NCBI GenBank assembly: GCA_023701075.1
Contig: JAMPXQ010000084.1
Coordinates: 1-6,263 of the forward strand
Origin: Candidatus Woesearchaeota archaeon
GTDB lineage: Archaea > Nanobdellota > Nanobdellia > Woesearchaeales > GW2011-AR15
DNA length: 6,263 bases
Direction: 5' to 3'
Shown here piece after piece: positions 1 through 4,942 of the stretch (position 1 is its first letter; each line of letters opens with the position of its first letter). The notes under the pieces were generated by a model, which searched no databases, had not been told where the DNA came from, and was given only the letters and a program-made list of their open reading frames with translations. A program made the position numbers and the translations under genes.

Positions 1-553
1 CACCATCACAATCCTGGTAATAAGTCCTGGCTGGAAACCCATGCAAGACATCAAAATCTATGCTTTTATGAACCCTAAATGATTCATATCCTGCAGAAAG
101 CCTTCCCGGAAACTTCTGCCTAAAAAAGCTAATAGCCTTATTTTTCTTGTAAACAGAATCAGAAAACATGATATATCCGCTGCCTAATGATTCTATCTCT
201 ATAACGTTTGGATTTAGATTCATTAAAACGGAATTATGCGTTGCATATAACGGATTTAAATCGCGTGATGAAAAATCAAAATAGTCACTGTGTCCATCGT
301 CGACAGATTTTATAAACTTAGCTTTTGGCGACATTGCAAGAGATGTATGATGCATTTCACCCTCTCCCCAGATCAGTGAACTGTACTTAGGCAACCCCGA
401 AAGTCCAAGTGAAATCTCTTCATCTTCCATAGAATCCAGAGTGTTTAAATCTATTCCTTCAAAACACAAATCAGAAAAAATCCTCTTTTTTTTAAGTGCA
501 TCCACCACTGCTTCTGCAGAGGAATCCTTGATATAATACATACCTATTGACAT
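1..553 (-). CDS. Unrecognised protein, 3' truncated by the window; possible arginase/deacetylase-fold (ureohydrolase-like) enzyme
   Basis: An open frame runs from ATG at 553 to the left edge without a stop, giving 184 N-terminal residues. I do not recognise the family with confidence. There is no signal peptide or membrane segment, so it is probably cytoplasmic. Three motifs resemble, in order, the metal-binding motifs of ureohydrolases: GEMHHT (residues 65-70, compare GGDHS), DDGHSD (85-90, compare DAHxD) and SIDFDVLH (164-171, compare SxDxDxxDP). H88, D90, D166 and D168 would be the metal ligands. This is motif reading only, and UPF0489-type proteins of the same fold are another option. A second in-frame ATG lies at 541, but the promoter spacing supports 553. 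Half of its 16 leucine codons are TTA or TTG, unlike most neighbours. It follows the TFB gene on the same strand but has its own TATA box. Confidence 0.8.
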   Translation of the reverse strand, partial: MSIGMYYIKDSSAEAVVDALKKKRIFSDLCFEGIDLNTLDSMEDEEISLGLSGLPKYSSLIWGEGEMHHTSLAMSPKAKFIKSVDDGHSDYFDFSSRDLNPLYATHNSVLMNLNPNVIEIESLGSGYIMFSDSVYKKNKAISFFRQKFPGRLSAGYESFRVHKSIDFDVLHGFPARTYYQDCDG

Positions 554-565
554 CAGAAATAAGGT

Positions 566-571
566 AAAAAA
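566..571 (-). terminator. T6 tract, possible terminator of the TFB transcript
   Basis: Six T residues on the minus strand begin 13 bases after the TFB stop codon. Archaeal RNA polymerase terminates on short oligo-T tracts without needing a hairpin. The tract lies between the TATA box and the start codon of the next gene, so terminator and promoter are interleaved. Confidence 0.45.
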
Positions 572-575
572 GTTA

Positions 576-583
576 TATATAAA
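576..583 (-). promoter_or_regulatory. TATA box TTTATATA for the gene starting at 553
   Basis: On the minus strand TTTATATA is followed by 22 bases and then ATG 553, which places the expected transcription start on the start codon itself (leaderless mRNA). The purine-rich bases just upstream (AAGGAATGA), which would serve as the BRE, are the last codons and stop of the TFB gene. Confidence 0.75.
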
Positions 584-1516
584 TCATTCCTTCATCTTCT
601 TCTTGAGCTTCTTTAATTCATCCTCAAGCTTGAGTTTCTCCAGAAGTTCCTTGTACCTGTTCCTTATGGTGACTTCTGTGACTCCTGCAACATCTGCGAC
701 TTCCCTCTGCGTCCTCTTCTCTCCGTTTATGAGAGCTGCGACATAAAGACCCGCTGCTGCAATGCCTGTCGGACCTCTTCCTGAAGTGAGTTCCTGGCCC
801 TGTGCCATCTCGATTATCTCTACAGCCTTGCTCTGGGTCTTTGGTGTAAGCTTAAGAGAGCTTGAGAACCGCGGGATATAATCTATAGGGTTGCTTGGAA
901 GGATTGTTATCTGAAGCTCCCTTGTGATGAACCTATATGTCCTTCCTACTTCTTTCTTCTCAATACCTGATGCTTCTGAGAGCTCATCCAGGGTCCTAGG
1001 GACTTCATGCCTTCTGCATGCAGCGTAAAGTGCGCCTGCAACTACTGATTCCATCGACCTTCCTCTGACCAAGCCTCTCTGTACTGCAAGAGTATATATC
1101 CTTGCTGCTTCTTCTTCAACTGATTTTGGCAGCTTCAGATAAGACGAGACTCTTTTTAGCTCTGCAAGTGCCAGCTTTAAGTTCCTCTCAATAGCCGTAG
1201 AAATCCTATATTGCCACTTCCTGAGCCTGAAGAATTTGTTTTTTGTCTTGTTTGCCAGGGAATACAAGTCTGCTTTCCTCCCTACTTCTGTACCAAGACC
1301 CTGATCATATTGTGTATAGGTTATCGGAGCTCCTGTCCTTCTCCTTGCGTCATTCTGCTCTGAATCGAACTCCCTCCATTCCTGGCCGAAATCGACCATC
1401 TTCTCTTCGACGACAAGACCGCAATCCTTGCAGATGACTTCTCCCTTGTCCTTATTATGAAACAGATTTCCGCCCCCGCATTCAGGGCATTTTTTTACAT
1501 ATTCTTTATCAACCAT
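584..1516 (-). CDS. tfb: Transcription initiation factor IIB (TFB)
   Basis: This 310-residue protein is the archaeal homologue of eukaryotic TFIIB. It binds the TBP–TATA complex, reads the BRE and recruits RNA polymerase. The N-terminal zinc ribbon has the ligands C10, C13, C29 and C32. It is followed by the B-reader/linker region (about 45-80, including EWREF and RRRTGAP). Two cyclin-like repeats follow: about 110-201, with the signature RGRSMESVVAGALYAACR at 151-168, and about 205-297, with SGRGPTGIAAAGLYVAA at 245-260. The second repeat ends in the BRE-reading helix-turn-helix (TQREVADVAGVTEVTIRNR, 269-287). A lysine-rich tail, KKLKKKMKE, closes the protein. The length is typical of full-length TFB and all core motifs are intact, so it should be functional. 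ATG 1516 is supported by a Shine-Dalgarno-like GGGGTGA upstream. It is transcribed divergently from the lipoprotein gene. Confidence 0.97.
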   Translation of the reverse strand: MVDKEYVKKCPECGGGNLFHNKDKGEVICKDCGLVVEEKMVDFGQEWREFDSEQNDARRRTGAPITYTQYDQGLGTEVGRKADLYSLANKTKNKFFRLRKWQYRISTAIERNLKLALAELKRVSSYLKLPKSVEEEAARIYTLAVQRGLVRGRSMESVVAGALYAACRRHEVPRTLDELSEASGIEKKEVGRTYRFITRELQITILPSNPIDYIPRFSSSLKLTPKTQSKAVEIIEMAQGQELTSGRGPTGIAAAGLYVAALINGEKRTQREVADVAGVTEVTIRNRYKELLEKLKLEDELKKLKKKMKE

Positions 1517-1520
1517 GCAT

Positions 1521-1567
1521 TCACCCCACGAAAGTATTTTAAATAAGACTGTGAAAACCTTTTTAAA
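1521..1567 (-). promoter_or_regulatory. Candidate TFB promoter (TTTAAAAA, 1560-1567) with Shine-Dalgarno GGGGTGA (1521-1527)
   Basis: TTTAAAAA preceded by purine-rich CGAAAGA looks like a TATA box plus BRE. With the usual spacing, transcription would start near 1537 and give a leader of about 21 bases. That leader contains GGGGTGA, which can pair with the 16S anti-Shine-Dalgarno with one G·U pair, 4 bases before ATG 1516. A second AT-rich element (TTATTTAAAA, about 1537-1546) could instead drive a leaderless start, so the choice is open. Confidence 0.45.
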
Positions 1568-1712
1568 TCTTTCGGTCGAACTAATTTATTAGCTTTTCTG
1601 TGTTTTCAGAGGAAAAAATATATCAAATATCTACCACTTTTTTCTTCATTTTTCATATTAAAAACTTATCGAAATCATTAAAAGAGAACCAAAAAAGATC
1701 ATTTTACAAAAA

Positions 1713-1720
1713 TTTATATA
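1713..1720 (+). promoter_or_regulatory. TATA box TTTATATA for the lipoprotein gene
   Basis: TTTATATA is preceded by the purine-rich run CAAAAA and followed by exactly 22 bases before ATG 1743. A leaderless transcript is predicted. An ATG at 1732 is out of frame and hits TGA after four codons. Confidence 0.75.
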
Positions 1721-1742
1721 CCAAAAAATAAATGAGAACAGC

Positions 1743-2354
1743 ATGAACAAAAATGCCTTCTTTGCCATTCTTTTTGTGATCATCTTAAGCTCGTGCACGC
1801 TTTTCAAGAAAGACGATGGACCAATCCTTCCTCAAGAGATCAGGCAGTGGGCTGTAAGCGCAGAGGCCAGCAGCTCTGCTGGCGGGAAATATGGGGCAAA
1901 TAGGGATGACCAAAGCCCGACGGCTGCAACAGGAGAACCTGATGTCAGTGAATGCATGGATGACATGAAGGCTTGGGCTCCTGAAGACGCGGATGACGGC
2001 CTGCAATGGATTGAACTTAAGTATTATGATGAAGTGCATGTCTCACAAGTGAGAGTCAAGGAATCCCTAAATCCAGGGACCATCATCAAGCTTGAACTTA
2101 AGGATGGTGACAATTACTTTACGCTATGGGAAGGGATAGATAACAGGAGGCATAAGGACTGCCCTGGTTTTTTTGAAAAGAGATTCTTTGCAATGGAAGG
2201 GAACATCTCACTAAATATGACTCCTTTCAAGACAGATACGGTAAGAGTCACTCTAGACACTGAACTGCCTGAATGGAATGAGATAGATGCTGTGGAACTT
2301 GTGGGATACGCAAACAAGTGGTATTATTACAATAATACTGTCCAGATAGAATAA
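1743..2354 (+). CDS. Secreted lipoprotein with a galactose-binding-like (discoidin/FBXL4-type) domain
   Basis: The 203-residue product starts with a lipoprotein signal peptide: K3, a hydrophobic core at residues 5-15, and the lipobox LSSC with C18 as the predicted lipidated cysteine. It should therefore be anchored on the outer face of the membrane. Residues about 35-188 form one domain. Its recognisable positions are ATGEPD (62-67), W78, LQWIELKYYDEV (87-98), SLNPGTIIKLEL (108-119), LWEG (128-131), DCPGFF (139-144), DTVRVTLDTEL (165-175) and WNEIDAVELVG (178-188). I recall this pattern from bacterial discoidin-like secreted proteins and from the N-terminal domain of eukaryotic FBXL4, all beta-jelly-roll folds. 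No catalytic motif is visible, so binding or adhesion is the likely role. C71 and C140 could form a disulfide. Possible N-glycosylation sequons are at N154, N158 and N197. Its leucine codons match the core genes (1 of 14 is TTA/TTG). It is convergent with the DUF655 operon. Confidence 0.85.
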   Translation: MNKNAFFAILFVIILSSCTLFKKDDGPILPQEIRQWAVSAEASSSAGGKYGANRDDQSPTAATGEPDVSECMDDMKAWAPEDADDGLQWIELKYYDEVHVSQVRVKESLNPGTIIKLELKDGDNYFTLWEGIDNRRHKDCPGFFEKRFFAMEGNISLNMTPFKTDTVRVTLDTELPEWNEIDAVELVGYANKWYYYNNTVQIE

Positions 2355-2389
2355 ATCTGGTTCTAATCTTTTGTCAAATAGAGCTAAAA

Positions 2390-2401
2390 ATCTGTGCAGA
2401 T
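2390..2401. repeat. Short dyad ATCTG-TG-CAGAT in the convergent spacer
   Basis: A perfect 5-bp inverted repeat with a 2-base loop lies between the convergent lipoprotein and DUF655 genes. It is not followed by a T-run on the plus strand, so a role as a terminator hairpin is doubtful. Confidence 0.25.
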
Positions 2402-2429
2402 AGCTAATAATCTAGAGAGGTAAACTTTT

Positions 2430-2449
2430 AAAAAAATAGAACTAAAAAA
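2430..2449 (-). terminator. Double oligo-T terminator of the L21e–rpoF–DUF655 operon
   Basis: On the minus strand the DUF655 stop is followed after 4 bases by T6 (2449-2444) and then T7 (2436-2430). Tandem oligo-T tracts of this type are the usual archaeal intrinsic terminator. Confidence 0.6.
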
Positions 2450-2453
2450 GGAG

Positions 2454-3008
2454 TTATCTTCCGCTCAGGATGTTATATTTCTCTGCACCCAAGACTTCTG
2501 AGACAATCCTCTTCACCAAGATCTTTATTGGGTCCGGCATGAGCTTTATCCTTTTCCTTATATCTTCATAGCTCTTGAAAGGCTCGACTGCCCTCTCTTC
2601 GACTATCTCCCACATGTGCTTCTTGCCTAGGCCTGGAAGGAGCTCAAGGACATGCATCCTTGTAGTCAAAGGAGGTGCTTTGTTGAAGAAATCTACAAAC
2701 TTCTGCTCATTCTTTATGACTATTGCCTTCACCACGAATTCAAGCTCTCCTTTTGCTGTCGGAGTCAGCTTATTTGCTTCAAGCTTTCCATTGACATGAT
2801 GGATCTTCTCCCTCTTCCCTTCACCTATATACACTTCCTCATGAAGCACAAAATTCGCCTCTTTCTTCGGCACTATCTCTAGTAGCCCCAAGTGATCCTT
2901 GCCCAGAGCTTGGACTATCGCTGTCTTCTTGTAGCTAGGAGTATTATCAAATGAATACCCATTCTGCAGAAAGTCCAGTACTATTGCATATTCTTCTTTA
3001 TCCATCAT
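2454..3008 (-). CDS. DUF655 family protein, probable nucleic-acid-binding helix-hairpin-helix protein
   Basis: This is a 184-residue archaeal DUF655 protein. The N-terminal half (about 5-100) begins with the family's EEYAIVLDFLQNGYS segment and looks like a small beta-rich (OB-like) domain. The C-terminal half carries a helix-hairpin-helix motif, LLPGLGKKHM (123-132), and a second possible hairpin around LMPDPIKILVKRI (156-168). No enzymatic residues are known for the family; RNA or ribosome-related binding is inferred from this fold and from its constant location beside L21e and rpoF. The frame could extend to TTG at 3017, but TTTATATA at 3031-3038 lies exactly 22 bases before ATG 3008, which favours that ATG. 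ATG 3005, preceded by GGTG, could serve read-through mRNA from rpoF. The gene that often follows it in archaea, ksgA, is absent here. Confidence 0.9.
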   Translation of the reverse strand: MMDKEEYAIVLDFLQNGYSFDNTPSYKKTAIVQALGKDHLGLLEIVPKKEANFVLHEEVYIGEGKREKIHHVNGKLEANKLTPTAKGELEFVVKAIVIKNEQKFVDFFNKAPPLTTRMHVLELLPGLGKKHMWEIVEERAVEPFKSYEDIRKRIKLMPDPIKILVKRIVSEVLGAEKYNILSGR

Positions 3009-3030
3009 CAACACCAATATAAGAAAGAAA

Positions 3031-3038
3031 TATATAAA
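3031..3038 (-). promoter_or_regulatory. TATA box TTTATATA for DUF655 (internal operon promoter)
   Basis: On the minus strand TTTATATA begins 2 bases after the rpoF stop codon. The purine-rich AAGTAAAG that overlaps that stop would serve as the BRE. Exactly 22 bases separate the box from ATG 3008, so DUF655 can be transcribed leaderless, independently of the L21e promoter. Confidence 0.7.
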
Positions 3039-3040
3039 CT

Positions 3041-3391
3041 TTACTTTTGATGAAGGTGCTTATTCACAGCATCAACAACTTTCTGCATGTTCTCTTTTGT
3101 GAGAGTCAATGCATATCCCTGCATTATTATCTTCAATTCTTCAACGCTTTCAGGAAGCGTATCTACAACCTTCATGATATGGATCTCCTTGAACCTAGGG
3201 ATCTCCATCTTCCTTAATTCTTCTTCAAGGTCTTCAGCATCCTTCTGCTTGAGAGGTGTAAAAAGATTTAGGTATTCCTCTGTCTTTCCTGCCCTGAGTG
3301 AAAGCTCTGTATCCCTCTTCTGGATCTTAGAAATCTCTTTTTTCAGGATATAGACGTTTATTGGGACTTCTTCTTGTATCTTTGGGTTCAT
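3041..3391 (-). CDS. rpoF: DNA-directed RNA polymerase subunit Rpo4 (RpoF, Rpb4 homologue)
   Basis: The 116-residue product matches archaeal Rpo4, which pairs with Rpo7 to form the polymerase stalk that aids DNA melting, holds nascent RNA and supports termination. The N-terminal part (about 8-55, from VPINVYILKKEI) is the tip-associating region that contacts Rpo7. The C-terminal part (about 56-114, with MEIPRFKEIHIMKVVDTLP and VEELKIIM) is the HRDC-like helical domain. The length is normal for the family. It starts 4 bases after the L21e stop and has a Shine-Dalgarno GAGGT inside the end of L21e, so the two are co-transcribed. The position between L21e and DUF655 is the usual archaeal arrangement and supports the assignment. 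Confidence 0.95.
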   Translation of the reverse strand: MNPKIQEEVPINVYILKKEISKIQKRDTELSLRAGKTEEYLNLFTPLKQKDAEDLEEELRKMEIPRFKEIHIMKVVDTLPESVEELKIIMQGYALTLTKENMQKVVDAVNKHLHQK

Positions 3392-3395
3392 TTTT

Positions 3396-3686
3396 TCAAA
3401 ACCTCTTTAGGTGTACAGGATGTACCAAAAGAAGCTTATCTTTCTTTCCGTCTTGGATGAGCACCTTATAGCAATGCCCTTGCCTACCCATTATCATTCC
3501 GCCTTTCCCATGGAACCTTGGATAATACATACCATTCTGGTATGCAGGTTCTGCTTTCAAGACGACCTTTTCCCCTTCTTTGAGCTCCTGGAAGAATGCT
3601 TTCAGAGAAATCTTGCCCTTTCTCTTGAAATTCTTACTGAGTATCCCTCTTGTCTTTCTCCTGAATCCAGCGTGATGTTTTGCCAT
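3396..3686 (-). CDS. rpl21e: Large-subunit ribosomal protein L21e
   Basis: The 96-residue basic protein has the family hallmarks. The N-terminus is GFRRKTRG (7-14). The centre has KVVLKAEPAYQNGMYYPRFHGKGG (40-63 region) and the GRQG turn, and the C-terminus ends in LLLVHPVHLKRF. L21e is an SH3-like beta-barrel protein of the archaeal and eukaryotic 50S/60S subunit that binds 23S rRNA. Its length is typical. It is the first gene of the L21e–rpoF–DUF655 operon. The ATG at 3686 is set by the conserved N-terminus and by a TATA box just upstream. Confidence 0.96.
   Translation of the reverse strand: MAKHHAGFRRKTRGILSKNFKRKGKISLKAFFQELKEGEKVVLKAEPAYQNGMYYPRFHGKGGMIMGRQGHCYKVLIQDGKKDKLLLVHPVHLKRF
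3401..3405 (-). promoter_or_regulatory. Ribosome binding site GAGGT for rpoF
   Basis: GAGGT lies within the last codons of the L21e gene, 9 bases before the rpoF ATG at 3391. Unlike the leaderless genes in this window, rpoF is an internal operon gene and needs such a site. Confidence 0.6.
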
Positions 3687-3710
3687 ATGAGAGAATGGAA
3701 ATATATACGG

Positions 3711-3718
3711 TTTATAAA
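3711..3718 (-). promoter_or_regulatory. TATA box TTTATAAA for the L21e operon
   Basis: TTTATAAA lies 24 bases upstream of ATG 3686, so transcription is expected to start about 2 bases before the ATG. A second AT-rich element, GTATATATTT (about 3699-3708), is too close to the start to be the TATA box. Confidence 0.65.
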
Positions 3719-3780
3719 GCTATCGCAGAAGGCATTGAATAAAGACCTAAATTGAACACTAAAATAGAGAGAATCTAACT

Positions 3781-3786
3781 AAAAAA
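3781..3786 (-). terminator. T6 terminator of the His-tail gene
   Basis: Six T residues on the minus strand begin 4 bases after the stop codon at 3791-3793, with further T-rich sequence beyond. It separates this gene from the L21e operon promoter some 60 bases downstream. Confidence 0.5.
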
Positions 3787-3790
3787 GTCC

Positions 3791-4807
3791 TTAGTGGTGA
3801 TGATATGAATCAGAATGACCAGCTGTATGATGATTGTCTATATCTGCATGTCCTGAAGCAAATAGGCCATGAGTGAATATAGAATTATATCTGCTATTCA
3901 AAGAATAATCTTTTATCCTATCAATCAAAGATTCATCTACCAAAAGATCGTTCCTGCCATGCCTTGCAGCAACTGTATTGATAGACCTAATGATGCTCAA
4001 CCAAGCTTCACCTGCGGCATCTTGAATATGTTGTGCTTTCTTTAAATAATCTGAGTCTGTAACAACAATAGGATAATCGTTATTTGCATTCAGCTGACCC
4101 CATGATTTGCCGGTTATCACATAATAATTTAGACCATGTGCTGGAGAAGATTTAATATCTAGATTAGTATAATTCTTCATTTCTTCAACCAGCTCTTCTA
4201 TAAGCTGTTTTTTCTCTGATTCGCCTGGCCTGTATGCTAAACTTAACATGCCGGAATGCAGTTCTGGAAGCAATACGTAATCTTCGCTTCTCACAACCTG
4301 TTTGTCATCATGATCGGAATAATACATTGCCCTATTAACAACTCTTACGTGGCCTATACAAGAATCTTGCGTAAGAAGCCTACCATTAGATTTTAGATAA
4401 TGCTCACTTTGAAAATTTATTTTGTCTCCTATATGCTCATCCTTATTGAATCCAAGCGCATTCACAGAATATATAATTGGAAGCAAAGCATAATCTGCCG
4501 GAAAAAAAGGGTAACCTACTCCCATCTCCATCAATCCAGCCGCCATTTTTTCTACTGAAATCCCCTTTAAATATGATCTATCTATCACAGGAGATTCATG
4601 TTCTTTCATACCTAAATAGTCCCCAATTGTCGTTTTTCCTGATCTGATTTGCTCCATCCTTAGTGTTAAAATATCTATCCATTCTTTATCATGAAGATGA
4701 GGTTCGCGCATTAAACTAATCCCTGCTTGTGACACTACAAAGCCCATTGCTTGCAAAAGTGAATCATAATCCAATAGATCCTTTAATGGAGTACTTAGGC
4801 TTACCAT
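3791..4807 (-). CDS. Hypothetical 338-residue protein with a histidine-rich C-terminal tail
   Basis: I do not recognise this protein. It has no signal peptide, no clear membrane segment and no nucleotide-binding loop, so it looks soluble and cytoplasmic. The body mixes helical stretches, such as EKKQLIEELVEEMKNY (about 202-217), with segments that look like strands. It contains a hydrophobic, proline- and aromatic-rich stretch, GYPFFPADYALLPIIY (about 98-113). The last 19 residues contain seven histidines (H320, H326, H327, H331, H336-H338) plus D322, D324 and D333, which suggests metal binding or storage; this is inference from composition only. ATG 4807 fits a TTTATATA box exactly 22 bases upstream. 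Of its first 12 leucine codons 7 are TTA or TTG, a bias it shares with the partial gene at the left edge but not with the divergent synthetase. Confidence 0.85.
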   Translation of the reverse strand: MVSLSTPLKDLLDYDSLLQAMGFVVSQAGISLMREPHLHDKEWIDILTLRMEQIRSGKTTIGDYLGMKEHESPVIDRSYLKGISVEKMAAGLMEMGVGYPFFPADYALLPIIYSVNALGFNKDEHIGDKINFQSEHYLKSNGRLLTQDSCIGHVRVVNRAMYYSDHDDKQVVRSEDYVLLPELHSGMLSLAYRPGESEKKQLIEELVEEMKNYTNLDIKSSPAHGLNYYVITGKSWGQLNANNDYPIVVTDSDYLKKAQHIQDAAGEAWLSIIRSINTVAARHGRNDLLVDESLIDRIKDYSLNSRYNSIFTHGLFASGHADIDNHHTAGHSDSYHHH

Positions 4808-4829
4808 AAACCTATTGATTGCATTTAGG

Positions 4830-4837
4830 TATATAAA
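4830..4837 (-). promoter_or_regulatory. TATA box TTTATATA for the His-tail gene
   Basis: On the minus strand TTTATATA follows the purine-rich GAAAGA (BRE-like) and is followed by exactly 22 bases before ATG 4807. This predicts a leaderless transcript. Confidence 0.75.
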
Positions 4838-4851
4838 TCTTTCTATTTTGT

Positions 4852-4869
4852 TACTACTTATTAATAGTA
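4852..4869. repeat. Inverted repeat TACTA-N8-TAGTA in the divergent promoter region
   Basis: A 5-bp inverted repeat sits between the divergent His-tail and acyl-CoA synthetase genes, upstream of both candidate TATA boxes. It could be an operator, but the region is very AT-rich and such short repeats arise by chance. Confidence 0.2.
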
Positions 4870-4912
4870 TATTTATTTGAATATTTTTTAACTTATCTGC
4901 TCTAACAATACA

Positions 4913-4920
4913 ATTAAAAA
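4913..4920 (+). promoter_or_regulatory. Weak TATA-like box ATTAAAAA for the acyl-CoA synthetase
   Basis: ATTAAAAA ends 22 bases before ATG 4943, the same spacing as the strong promoters in the window, but the match to TTTATATA is poor. No Shine-Dalgarno sequence is visible before the ATG, which fits a leaderless start. Confidence 0.35.
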
Positions 4921-4942
4921 AACAGCATTATTACTAAATCAG

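Larger units (their letters stand above)
1517..1742. other. Divergent intergenic region between tfb and the lipoprotein gene
   Basis: This 226-base AT-rich spacer holds both divergent promoters. Between them (about 1575-1700) there are T-rich runs (for example 1637-1655) and A-rich stretches, but I see no ORF, no tRNA and no C/D-box RNA motifs. Confidence 0.6.

Noticed and set aside
1575..1700. Possible small RNA in the tfb–lipoprotein spacer
   Set aside because: I looked for C/D boxes, tRNA-like structure and strong hairpins on both strands and saw none; the region is simply AT-rich.
2390..2401. Dyad as a plus-strand hairpin terminator for the lipoprotein gene
   Set aside because: The stem is only 5 bp and no T-run follows on the plus strand.
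2454..3017. DUF655 start at TTG 3017 or GTG 3014
   Set aside because: The TATA box spacing puts transcription start at ATG 3008, and the extra residues are not expected of the family.
3411..3755. 114-codon plus-strand open frame
   Set aside because: It is antisense to L21e, whose identity is certain, and has no TATA box or domain.
3791..3850. Terminal His cluster as a cloning-tag artefact
   Set aside because: The histidines are spread over 19 residues, interrupted by Asp, Ser, Ala and other residues, and only three are consecutive. The natural stop and terminator follow, and no vector sequence is present.
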